From Oscillospiraceae bacterium (GTDB lineage: Bacteria; Bacillota_A; Clostridia; Oscillospirales; Oscillospiraceae): a DNA stretch of 7,159 bases. Positions 1 through 7,047 of the stretch are shown here, piece after piece (the stretch's first letter is position 1; each line of letters begins with the position of its first letter). The notes beneath the pieces were generated by a model, which saw only the letters and a list, made by a program, of their open reading frames with translations, made no database searches and was not told where the DNA came from. The stretch spans positions 1 through 7,159 of the forward strand of contig CADAPN010000176.1 of the NCBI GenBank assembly GCA_902789835.1. The letters run 5' to 3'. Made by a program: the position numbers and the translations under genes.

Positions 1-1308
1 CGCCGGACGGTGGATTTTTCCAAAATGGAGCTCCAGCCCGGAGACGCGGAACCGGAGCCGTTTTCGTTCTCCACCGTAACGGTTCCCGAGAACCGTGCGG
101 TCTGTTACCTGACCTGGACGAGTGCCGAGACCCATGAAATTATCCGGCGGAATCTGGACCGCAGCCCGATCTACGCGGGGGTCATCGAGGGCGTCGGGCC
201 GCGCTACTGCCCCAGCATCGAGACAAAGATCATGACCTTCCCGGATAAGCCGCGTCACCAGCTCTTTATCGAGCCGATGGGCCTGAACACCGAGGAACTC
301 TATATCCAGGGATTTTCCTCTTCCATGCCGGAGGAAGTACAGCTGCAGATGCTGCACACTGTACCGGGACTGGAACATGCGGAGATGACCCGCCCGGCTT
401 ATGCCATCGAGTATGACTGTGTTGACCCGACGGAGCTTCGCCCGACACTGGAATCGAAGAAAATCCCGGGACTTTTCGGCGCGGGGCAGTTTAACGGCTC
501 CTCCGGTTATGAGGAAGCGGCGGTACAGGGCTTTGTTGCCGGAGTAAACGCGGCACGGAAGCTGAAAGGGGAGAGTCCCTTTATCCTGCACCGCGAGGAC
601 GGCTACATCGGGACACTGATTGACGATCTGGTGACCAAGGGCACCAACGAACCTTACCGCATGATGACCTCGCGCAGTGAGTACCGCCTGCTCCACCGGC
701 AGGATAACGCGGACGAGCGTCTGAGTCCCATCGGGCATGCCATAGGCCTCGTGTCGGACGAGACGCTGGCCGCGGTGGAAGCAAAGTACGCTGCCGTCGA
801 GAAGGAGCTTGACCGCCTGGAGCACGCATACCTTGCGCCCTCGGAAGAGCTGGACGCGATGCTCCTGAGCCGCGGCACGGCTGAAATCCGAAACGGCTGC
901 TCCCTCGCGGATCTGCTGCGCCGGCCGCAGCTGAACTATGCGGATCTGGAACCCTTTGACCCGGAGCGCCCGTCACTGGCGAGGGCGGTTGTCGCACAGG
1001 TTGAGATCCGGATGAAGTATGACGGATATATCCGGCGGCAGCTGAAACAAGTGGAAGAAGCCCGCCGCATGGAGAACAGACCGCTGCCGGCGGATCTGGA
1101 CTATGACGCCATTGTCGGGCTGCGCCTCGAAGCCAGGGAGAAGCTGAAGAAGATCCGCCCGGAGAACTTCGGCCGGGCTTCGCGAATCTCGGGTGTGTCG
1201 CCGGCGGATATCGCGGTTCTGATGATCTACACCGAGACGCAGCACCGTACCCGGCCTGCCCAGATGGGAGGCGCGGACGCGGTGAACAAAGAGGTCCCGC
1301 CATGCTGA
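1..1308 (+). CDS. mnmG: tRNA uridine-5-carboxymethylaminomethyl(34) synthesis enzyme MnmG (5' partial)
   Basis: FAD-dependent MnmG (GidA) works in the cytoplasm with the GTPase MnmE to install the carboxymethylaminomethyl or aminomethyl group at C5 of wobble uridine 34 in certain tRNAs. The reading frame is open from base 1; by comparison with E. coli MnmG (629 aa) about 205 N-terminal residues, including the Rossmann FAD motif, lie upstream. Visible family hallmarks are [20 protein letters not shown] (the Cys codon at 208-210 matches the conserved catalytic Cys of GPRYCPS), [20 protein letters not shown] with the following GYEEAA (FAD-binding C-terminal motif), [20 protein letters not shown], and the C-terminal helical end [14 protein letters not shown] that contacts MnmE and tRNA. 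The protein ends with a short non-conserved tail terminating in Cys. The stop overlaps the next start by 7 nt, so translation is probably coupled. Identity is essentially certain. Confidence 0.97.
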   Translation, partial: RRTVDFSKMELQPGDAEPEPFSFSTVTVPENRAVCYLTWTSAETHEIIRRNLDRSPIYAGVIEGVGPRYCPSIETKIMTFPDKPRHQLFIEPMGLNTEELYIQGFSSSMPEEVQLQMLHTVPGLEHAEMTRPAYAIEYDCVDPTELRPTLESKKIPGLFGAGQFNGSSGYEEAAVQGFVAGVNAARKLKGESPFILHREDGYIGTLIDDLVTKGTNEPYRMMTSRSEYRLLHRQDNADERLSPIGHAIGLVSDETLAAVEAKYAAVEKELDRLEHAYLAPSEELDAMLLSRGTAEIRNGCSLADLLRRPQLNYADLEPFDPERPSLARAVVAQVEIRMKYDGYIRRQLKQVEEARRMENRPLPADLDYDAIVGLRLEAREKLKKIRPENFGRASRISGVSPADIAVLMIYTETQHRTRPAQMGGADAVNKEVPPC

Positions 1309-2360
1309 ATACAGAGAAACTCTGCACGGACCTGCAGGAGCGCTTTCCCCAGTGGGCCGGATGGATCGGACGCCTTGAAGTGGAAGAAGCCGCCTGCGAC
1401 GCCCCAACGGACAATGACGGCCGGCGGGTGCTGTATAACAGCCGCCTGATGTCCTACTGCACGGAAGAGGTTCAGCGCTTTTACATCGCGCAGCAGCTTC
1501 TGCACCTGCGGCTGAACCACTATGACCGCGGCCGCGGCCGGGACCGGCTTGTCTGGCGCAGAGCCGCCGACGCGGTGGTGAACCGCATGCTGCGGGAGGA
1601 GGGCTTTCAGCTTCCGATGAATGCCACGCTTCTGTCCGACGACACCGAGCGCAGCGCAGAAGAATATTACGACATCATTCTGGCCGGACTCCGGGAAATC
1701 GGAGATCCGGACCCGACGCCGGAGCTGAATCCGGACGATCCGCGGAACAAGCCCCAGCCGCAGCAGAAGCCCAAGCCCGGAAAAAGCACGGAGGGCGCGG
1801 CCCGCGAGATCGAAGATCCCGGACTTGCCGCCGCGGTCCACGGTCTTTCGGGCCTGCTGGAGCCGAGCTTTCAACTGGATTTCGACTGGTTCCCGGGGGA
1901 TACGATCCGGGACGGCATGCTACCCTATCAGTTCCGGCCTTATCCGGTGGCACATGCCGAGATCCTGCTGGACACCAGCGCGTCGGTGGACACCGAGCTG
2001 CTGCGGGCTTTTGTCAAGGGCGTCAAGGCCCTGATGCAGGAAGACGCCGTGATCCGGGTCGGCTGCTTTGACACGCGGTTCTACGGCTTCCGGGAGATTC
2101 GCTCCGAGGCCGATATCGACGCGCTGGAACTGCGCGGCGCAGGCGGAACCAACTTCACTGTGGCGGTAAATGCCTTCACCGGCGACGCGGAGAACCAGAT
2201 TATATTTACAGACGGCTATGCCGAGATGCCCGAGCAGCGCTGCGACGCGCTGTGGGTGGTCTACGGCACTACACCCATACATCCAAAAGGCGGCCGCGTG
2301 ATCTACGCCAAGCCCCCAGCAGAGAAGGAGAAACATGAAATCGATTTTCTTATCACCTGA
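1302..2360 (+). CDS. VWA-like domain protein with degenerate N-terminal metallopeptidase-like domain (DUF2201 type)
   Basis: This 352-aa cytoplasmic protein has no signal peptide or membrane segment. Residues about 1-130 resemble the putative metallopeptidase half of VWA-like (DUF2201) proteins: [14 protein letters not shown], then [10 protein letters not shown]. The usual HExxH is replaced by Q64-Q65-L-L-H68, so hydrolytic activity is doubtful. A Pro/Lys/Gln-rich linker follows at 136-162. Residues about 215-340 form the von Willebrand A-like fold with all MIDAS elements: D224-T-S-A-S228, T283 in GGTNF, and D304 in FTDG, so it should bind a divalent metal and a partner. Such proteins usually pair with a MoxR-type AAA+ ATPase, which is the next gene. 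The ATG at 1302 is chosen for the GAGG 7 nt upstream and its overlap with the mnmG stop. The substrate is unknown. Confidence 0.85.
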   Translation: MLNTEKLCTDLQERFPQWAGWIGRLEVEEAACDAPTDNDGRRVLYNSRLMSYCTEEVQRFYIAQQLLHLRLNHYDRGRGRDRLVWRRAADAVVNRMLREEGFQLPMNATLLSDDTERSAEEYYDIILAGLREIGDPDPTPELNPDDPRNKPQPQQKPKPGKSTEGAAREIEDPGLAAAVHGLSGLLEPSFQLDFDWFPGDTIRDGMLPYQFRPYPVAHAEILLDTSASVDTELLRAFVKGVKALMQEDAVIRVGCFDTRFYGFREIRSEADIDALELRGAGGTNFTVAVNAFTGDAENQIIFTDGYAEMPEQRCDALWVVYGTTPIHPKGGRVIYAKPPAEKEKHEIDFLIT

Positions 2361-3981
2361 GCAGGTTTTTGACCAGCCCCTGCCGCTTTTCGAGAAGGTC
2401 GGCACCGCCGCGCCCGCCTCGGACCTCGCGCTCCTGACCGTGCCGGATGACGGCTTCGTGTACGAGGCCGGCGGCGGAATGAATTATTATCTTGGCGGGG
2501 ATGCCTGTGCGGACCGCTTCGGACGCCGGAACCCCTGCACCGCCTGCGCGCTTCGCCCCGCACTCCTTCTGGAGCCGGGCGAAGAGGCTCTGCTGCAGCA
2601 TGAGCGGAAGGACGGCACCGTCACCACGGTGGACTACGGCCTGTATCCCACGACGATTCTGGACCGGAGCCTGCGCGACATGGCGGAGAAGCAGCTTGCG
2701 GAACGGTCCTTGCGCGATACGGGACGCCATATCACGATCCGCGGAACCCAGCAGCCGGTCTATCGCCTCGGGGCGAAGCAGATGATTGTTCTGACCCTGG
2801 AGCAGGGCGGGGCAAACGGCTACATCCAGCTCTCCGACGGTACCATCGTCTCGGAAGGGGACCGGGTCTTTCTGGAGCTGCGCCCGGTGCGCTGGCTGTA
2901 CGATGCGGAGAATCGCCTGCTCATCAGCTGCATGGCGCTCTTCGGCGGCTGGAACCGGGAAGACGGTGCGGCCTACCTGAACGGAGCGTTCCTCGCCGAA
3001 CTCGCGCCGGAAGCGGAGGACGAGCTGCCGGAGAACGGCGCCTTCCGTTTTGTCAAACATGACGAGCTCAGCCTGATCCGGGCCTATGTCGAGGCGGATA
3101 TCCCGGTGTTCATCCACGGCCTCTCCGGAGACGGCAAATCCGACCGCGTCCGTGAGATCGACCCGCAGGCGCTGGATATCGAACTGGTGAACGAGACCCC
3201 GGAGACCATCAACGGCCGCGCGGTCTACAACGAGGCCAAGGACGAAATTGTGGACATCAAACCCGCCTGGCTGGTGCGCCTGGAGCGCCTCTGCAAAAAC
3301 GGCGAGCCGCATATCCTGTTCTTCGATGAGCTGACCAACGCCACCAAGCAGACCCAGTCGGTCATTTTCAAGATCGTTCTGGAGCGCTTTGTGAACAACC
3401 GCTGGCCGCTGCCCCAGAGCGCGCGGATTGTGGCCGCCGGCAATGACCGCAGCGAGTCGAGCGCGTCGCATGACCTGGCGGAACCGCTTTTCGGCCGCTT
3501 TGCCCATGTGTATATCCGTACCACGGTGGAAAACTGGATGCCTTGGGCGGTCCGTACGCGGATCAACCCCTATATTCTGGAATTCCTCGCGAACAATGAC
3601 CTCTATCTCCGTACGCCCTATACCGGAACCGAGCCCCATGCCGACCCGAGACGCTGGGAGATGGCCTCCCGCGCGCTGGATGCGTCCGGCAATGACTTCG
3701 CCCTGCTGGAGCCGATTGTAGGGCGGGACACATCGGAGGCCTTTGTAAAGTTTTTCCGCGCCCAGCAACAGCTTGCGGCGCTCGGCCATTACACGGACGA
3801 GGAGCTGCGCCGCTTCTCGGTGGCACGGAAATACCAGCTTGCCCAGCAGTGCCTCTATCTCGCGGCGGCCAGAGAGAAGGAAGCGCTGGAGCTGGTCCGG
3901 CGCCTCGGACCGGAGTACGAAGCATGGTTCGTGTACATGACGGAGAGGAAAAAGAGCTATGGCCTCCCGGCTCACGTTTGA
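2335..3981 (+). CDS. MoxR-type AAA+ ATPase with a novel N-terminal region
   Basis: This 548-aa protein has its AAA+ module in the second half. Visible are Walker A GLSGDGKS (262-269), Walker B ILFFDE (327-332), a sensor-1 Asn in AAGN (N370), a likely arginine finger in PLFGRF (R388), and a sensor-2-like DPRRWEMASRAL (437-448). This is the pattern of MoxR ATPases, which remodel or activate partner complexes together with VWA proteins, and the upstream neighbour is such a protein. Residues 1 to about 245 match no domain I recognise. They contain a Cys cluster C58-x9-C68-x2-C71 that could hold zinc or an Fe-S cluster (inference). No membrane segment is apparent, so the protein is probably cytoplasmic. 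The ATG at 2335 has AAGGAG 4 nt upstream and overlaps the preceding gene by 26 nt, implying coupled translation. ATPase class is confident; biological role is unknown. Confidence 0.88.
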   Translation: MKSIFLSPEQVFDQPLPLFEKVGTAAPASDLALLTVPDDGFVYEAGGGMNYYLGGDACADRFGRRNPCTACALRPALLLEPGEEALLQHERKDGTVTTVDYGLYPTTILDRSLRDMAEKQLAERSLRDTGRHITIRGTQQPVYRLGAKQMIVLTLEQGGANGYIQLSDGTIVSEGDRVFLELRPVRWLYDAENRLLISCMALFGGWNREDGAAYLNGAFLAELAPEAEDELPENGAFRFVKHDELSLIRAYVEADIPVFIHGLSGDGKSDRVREIDPQALDIELVNETPETINGRAVYNEAKDEIVDIKPAWLVRLERLCKNGEPHILFFDELTNATKQTQSVIFKIVLERFVNNRWPLPQSARIVAAGNDRSESSASHDLAEPLFGRFAHVYIRTTVENWMPWAVRTRINPYILEFLANNDLYLRTPYTGTEPHADPRRWEMASRALDASGNDFALLEPIVGRDTSEAFVKFFRAQQQLAALGHYTDEELRRFSVARKYQLAQQCLYLAAAREKEALELVRRLGPEYEAWFVYMTERKKSYGLPAHV

Positions 3982-4262
3982 GCAGGCCCATCGCTTCCTG
4001 ACCCGGCACCCGGAAGCGGTGCTGCTGGATGTGCGGGAAGAACCGGAGTATATCACGGGCCATGCCCGGGATGCGCAGCTGCTTCCGGTAGACGAACTGA
4101 CGGAAGAGAGCGCGGACCTTGTGGTCGGGGCGAAGACGACGCCGGTGCTGGTCTACTGCCGGACGGCGCAGCCGCGAGGCGGTGCGGAAGCTGGAAGAAA
4201 TGGGCTACGCGGATGTCTATGACATGGGCGGCCTCGTGGGCTGGCCATACGGCCTCGAATAA
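3959..4262 (+). pseudogene. Single-domain rhodanese-like sulfurtransferase, frameshifted in the active-site loop
   Basis: Rhodaneses carry sulfur as a persulfide on an active-site Cys. The first 69 codons read as a normal rhodanese: an AVLLDVREEPEYITGHARDA core, then LVYCRT with the candidate catalytic Cys67 (codon 4157-4159). The frame then runs into unrelated sequence and stops at 4222. Another frame picks up exactly where the domain should continue: cgc agc cgc gag from 4167 reads RSREAVRKLEEMGYADVY, then DMGGLVGWPYGLE, with a stop at 4260-4262. The conserved loop C-R-T-G-x-R-S therefore lost about 5 nt (or 2 nt) near 4166. Restored length would be about 100 aa, normal for a one-domain rhodanese. 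The ATG at 3959 overlaps the ATPase gene by 23 nt and has GGAGAGG 10 nt upstream. It may be a true pseudogene or a sequence error; as written the product is 87 aa and lacks the loop. Confidence 0.82.
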
Positions 4263-4306
4263 GCTGTGGATTTACACTTTTTTAATGAAAATTCCGGTCA
4301 GTGGTT

Positions 4307-4312
4307 TATAAT
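4307..4312 (+). promoter_or_regulatory. Candidate -10 element of the response regulator promoter
   Basis: A consensus TATAAT lies in the AT-rich gap after the rhodanese gene, 38 nt before the regulator ATG, in strong contrast to the GC-rich surroundings. No good -35 box sits at 16-18 nt; TTAATG at 4282 is 19 nt away, and TTTACA at 4271 is too far. The promoter may therefore be weak or activator-dependent. No hairpin terminator is seen between 4263 and 4306, so read-through from the upstream operon is possible. Confidence 0.5.
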
Positions 4313-4350
4313 AGCGTCAGAAGATTGTACGCAGGAAGGAGAAGAGAACG

Positions 4351-5021
4351 ATGAGTAAACGCGCGCTTGTGGTGGAAGACGATGCCAATATTGCCGAACT
4401 GCTGCGGCTCTATCTGTCCAAAGACGGTTTTGATGTCATGATCGCTTCGGACGGAAACAAGGCGACCTGTTCCAGCCCGATGTTGTGATGCTGGATATCA
4501 TGCTGCCCGGCAAGGATGGCTGGGAGGTCTGCCGGAGCATCCGGAAAAAGTCCACAACACCCATCATCATGCTGACAGCCAAAGGTGAAACAAACGATAA
4601 GGTCACCGGCCTCGAGATGGGGGCGGATGACTATGTGACCAAGCCCTTTGAGGTGAAGGAGCTGCTGGCCCGTGTCCACGCGGTGATGCGCAGAACGGAC
4701 CATGTCGGCCCTGTGGACAAGAAGCTGAGCTTTGACAAGCTGGTGATCAACCTGGACTCCTACGAGTTGGTGGTCGACGGAAAGAAGATCGATACGCCGC
4801 CGAAGGAGATGGAGCTTCTGTATCACCTTGCCTCATCCCCGAACCGGGTCTTTACCCGCAACCAGCTTCTGGACGAGGTCTGGGGCTTTGACTATTTCGG
4901 AGATTCGCGTACGGTCGACGTTCACATCAAGCGCCTGAGAGAAAAGCTGGAAGGTGTGTCGGACCAGTGGAATCTGAAGACCGTCTGGGGAGTCGGATAC
5001 AAGTTCGAGGTTGCCGAATAG
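4351..5021 (+). pseudogene. OmpR/PhoB-family response regulator with a frameshifting deletion in the receiver domain
   Basis: This is a two-component transcription factor: a receiver domain followed by a winged-helix DNA-binding domain. The ATG at 4351 has a strong AGGAAGGAG 9 nt upstream and begins SKRALVVEDDANIAELLRLY, with the acidic pair E9/D10. After codon 38 (gcg, 4462-4464) the frame stops at 4486-4488. The domain resumes in another frame with LFQPDVVMLDIMLPGKDGW, giving the phospho-acceptor Asp (4494-4496), Thr of MLTAKGE (4575) and Lys of VTKPF (4641). Against PhoB, where acidic residues 9/10 precede D53, the Asp falls four residues early once the frame is repaired. About 13 nt are thus missing near 4465-4475. 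The C-terminal domain is complete (PPKEMELLYHLA, FTRNQLLDEVWG, RTVDVHIKRLREKLE, TVWGVGYKFE). An internal start could express a fragment from 4485. No kinase is adjacent. Confidence 0.85.
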
Positions 5022-5214
5022 ACGGTTTTGCCAGACAGCCTGAGGCAAGGAACACCGCGGCTCTCTGCAGGGAATCGAAGCATATGAAAACGCCCAGGGC
5101 ATGATTGCCCTGGGCAAACTGCTTCTTATGGGGGATGAGCCCAAGCCTTCGGGCACGGAAGCGCGGCATGGGGCCAGGGGAACACACGATGCGTCCTATT
5201 TTTTACAGTTTTTT
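5019..5214 (+). ncRNA. Possible structured RNA, 6S-like in layout, between regulator and exporter
   Basis: Nested pairings can be drawn by hand. The outermost is TAGACG (5019-5024) with CGTCCTA (5192-5198), one bulge. Inside it lie CCT/GGC (5039-5046) with GCCAGG (5173-5178), CCGCG (5055-5059) with CGCGG (5162-5166), GAAGCA (5077-5082) with TGCTTC (5120-5125), and a perfect 10-bp hairpin at 5092-5115. A large asymmetric bubble (17 nt against 36 nt) holds a side hairpin, GCCC/GGGC at 5139-5154, on its 3' side. Two T6 runs follow (5199-5214). A long irregular stem with a central bubble recalls 6S RNA, but I cannot match a conserved primary sequence. No promoter is visible at its 5' end, so it could be the regulator's 3' UTR. 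The function call is speculative. Confidence 0.28.
5092..5115. repeat. Perfect 10-bp inverted repeat (hairpin) with TGAT loop
   Basis: GCCCAGGGCA at 5092-5101 is the exact reverse complement of TGCCCTGGGC at 5106-5115, with a 4-nt loop. It lies 71 nt after the regulator stop. The sequence after it (aaactgcttctt) is only weakly T-rich, so it is not a textbook intrinsic terminator for the + strand. On the other strand the stem is followed by GTTTTC, also weak, and no gene reads that way. It may act as an mRNA-end stabiliser or as the apex of a larger RNA fold. Confidence 0.85.
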
Positions 5215-5242
5215 GATAATTTGGGGCTTCGGCTGTGATATC

Positions 5243-5270
5243 TTTACGTTTCGTACAAATAACATATAAG
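5243..5270 (+). promoter_or_regulatory. Candidate sigma-A-type promoter for the ABC exporter operon
   Basis: TTTACG (5243-5248) and TATAAG (5265-5270) are separated by 16 nt in the AT-rich segment just upstream of the exporter genes. They would give a short leader of about 25-30 nt before the TTG start. Each box differs from consensus at one or two positions. This is a prediction from sequence only. Confidence 0.5.
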
Positions 5271-5304
5271 CGTTGCTATGCTTCTGAAGAATGGGGAATG
5301 ATCG

Positions 5305-7047
5305 TTGATTAAAACCATGCTGGGCAGCGTGCGGGAGTTTAAAAAACCCACCATCCTGACACTGCTGCTGATCATCGGGGAGGTCTTCATTGAAGTCCTG
5401 ATCCCGTTTTATACTGCGGAGCTGGTCAACCGCATCAAGGCCGGGGTGGAGATGCAGTCGGTTGTCCGGCTGGGCCTGGTGCTGGTGGTGATGGCGCTGC
5501 TGTCGCTGGCCTGCGGGGCGGCGGCGGGCTTTGCCGGCGCGCGGGCTTCGGCGGGCTTTGCCCGGAACCTGCGCAGGGATATCTTTGAAAGAATCCAGCA
5601 CTTCTCCTTTGAGAACATCGACCGGTTTTCGGCTCCGTCTCTCGTTACCCGGATGACCACGGACATCGGCTATGTCCAGATGGCCTTCATGATGACGATC
5701 CGTGCGGCGGTGCGCGCCCCGCTGATGCTGGTCTTCGCGGTGGTGATGGCGTTCCTGATGGGCGGAAGCCTCGCGATGACCTTTGTTGTCGTGATTCCGG
5801 TGCTGCTCTTCGGCCTTATCATGATTGCGAGAAAGGCGATGCCGGCCTTCCGTGCCGTGTTCAAGAAGTATGACCGGATGAATGAGTCCATCGAGGAAAA
5901 CGTCCGGGCCATGCGTGTGGTCAAGGGCTTTGCCAGGGAAGACTATGAGAAGGAAAAGTTCGCCAAAGCTTCCGACAACATTCGGCGTGACTTCACCTAT
6001 GCCGAGCGCGTCGTGGCGCTGAACAGCCCGCTGATGCAGTTCTGCCTGTACTTCAACATGATTTTTGTGCTGTTCGTCGGCGCAAAACTCATCATCACCA
6101 ATCAGGGAAGCACCATCGACGTCGGACAGATCGCGGCGATGCTGACCTACGGCTTCCAGATCCTGATGAGCTTGATGATGATTTCCATGATCTACGTCAT
6201 GCTCACCATGTCCATCGAGTCCATGCGGCGCATTACTGAAGTTCTGCAGACCGAGTCGTCGCTGAAGAACCCGGAAAACCCCGTGACCGAGATTCCGGAC
6301 GGATCCATCGAGTTTGACCATGTCTCCTTCAAGTACGCTGCGGACGCGGAGAAAAACACCCTGGATGATATCTGCCTCAGAATCCCGTCCGGGGCGACGG
6401 TGGGCATTCTGGGCGGAACCGGTACCGGAAAATCCACCCTGATCCAGCTGATCCCGCGGCTCTACGATGTGACGGAGGGCTGTGTCCGCGTCGGCGGCCG
6501 GGACGTTCGGGAGTACGACCTGGAGAGCCTGCGTGACGCGGTGGCCGTGGTGCTGCAGAAGAACATGCTCTTCTCCGGAACCATCCTGGAAAACCTGCGC
6601 TGGGGTGATCCGAACGCAACAGATGAGGACGTCACCGAGGCCTGCCGGCTTGCCCAGGCGGATGAGTTTATCGAGAGCTTCCCGGAGAAGTACGACACCC
6701 ACATCGAGCAGGGCGGGACCAATGTCTCCGGAGGCCAGCGGCAGAGGCTCTGCATCGCAAGGGCCCTGCTGAAGAAGCCGAAGATCCTGATCCTGGACGA
6801 TTCCACCAGTGCGGTGGATACGCATACCGATGCCCTGATCCGGGCGGGATTCCGCAGCTTCATCCCCGAGACCACGAAGATCATCATCGCCCAGCGTGTG
6901 GCGTCGGTAGAAGACGCGGACCTGATCCTGGTCCTTGACAACGGAAAAATCTCTGCGGCCGGAACCCATGAGAGCCTGCTGCGGGAAAGTGAAATCTACC
7001 GTGAGATCTATGAGCAGCAGACGAGGGGAGGTGCGCAGGATGAATAA
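5305..7047 (+). CDS. ABC exporter subunit with fused transmembrane and ATPase domains, degenerate-site half of a heterodimer
   Basis: This 580-aa half-transporter has a six-helix exporter membrane domain (hydrophobic stretches near 17-37, 54-75, 130-150, 155-175, 243-265 and 275-300), then a nucleotide-binding domain. Visible motifs are Walker A GGTGTGKS (370-377), Q-loop Q418, signature VSGGQ (474-478), Walker B ILILDD (D498, D499) and D-loop SAVD (502-505). The Walker B catalytic Glu is Asp499 and the switch-loop His is Gln530 (IIIAQRVASV). This is the pattern of the degenerate-site subunit in heterodimeric exporters such as TM287/288, BmrCD and LmrCD. It should pair with the overlapping downstream subunit to export an unidentified compound, possibly a drug, lipid or peptide. 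The TTG start is chosen because GGGGA lies 8 nt upstream and MIKTMLGSVREFKKP aligns with the usual family N-terminus; the ATG at 5317 would be 19 nt from that site. Confidence 0.93.
   Translation: MIKTMLGSVREFKKPTILTLLLIIGEVFIEVLIPFYTAELVNRIKAGVEMQSVVRLGLVLVVMALLSLACGAAAGFAGARASAGFARNLRRDIFERIQHFSFENIDRFSAPSLVTRMTTDIGYVQMAFMMTIRAAVRAPLMLVFAVVMAFLMGGSLAMTFVVVIPVLLFGLIMIARKAMPAFRAVFKKYDRMNESIEENVRAMRVVKGFAREDYEKEKFAKASDNIRRDFTYAERVVALNSPLMQFCLYFNMIFVLFVGAKLIITNQGSTIDVGQIAAMLTYGFQILMSLMMISMIYVMLTMSIESMRRITEVLQTESSLKNPENPVTEIPDGSIEFDHVSFKYAADAEKNTLDDICLRIPSGATVGILGGTGTGKSTLIQLIPRLYDVTEGCVRVGGRDVREYDLESLRDAVAVVLQKNMLFSGTILENLRWGDPNATDEDVTEACRLAQADEFIESFPEKYDTHIEQGGTNVSGGQRQRLCIARALLKKPKILILDDSTSAVDTHTDALIRAGFRSFIPETTKIIIAQRVASVEDADLILVLDNGKISAAGTHESLLRESEIYREIYEQQTRGGAQDE

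Noticed and set aside
1530..1556. GC-rich repetitive stretch containing GCGGCCGC
   Set aside because: It is explained by Arg-Gly codons (RGRGRDR) inside the VWA-like gene; no repeat copies are seen elsewhere.
1227..1874. A 215-codon minus-strand frame covering the mnmG/VWA junction
   Set aside because: It overlaps two well-supported + strand genes, has low-complexity composition, and has no motif or convincing ribosome binding site.
2353..4056. A 567-codon open frame on the minus strand opposite the MoxR ATPase gene
   Set aside because: It mirrors a gene with clear Walker A, Walker B and sensor motifs, has no recognisable domain, and shows typical shadow-frame composition.
4456..4470. Programmed -1 ribosomal frameshifting to produce the full response regulator
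   Set aside because: No standard slippery heptamer is present, and a -1 shift would still leave the receiver domain about four residues short, so a deletion fits better.
5092..5125. Intrinsic terminator directly after the response regulator
   Set aside because: The hairpin is strong but the following bases (aaactgcttctt) are not a T tract; the real T runs begin more than 80 nt later.
5202..5220. TTTACA followed by GATAAT as a promoter
   Set aside because: The boxes are only 7 nt apart, far too close; the pair at 5243-5270 is better spaced.
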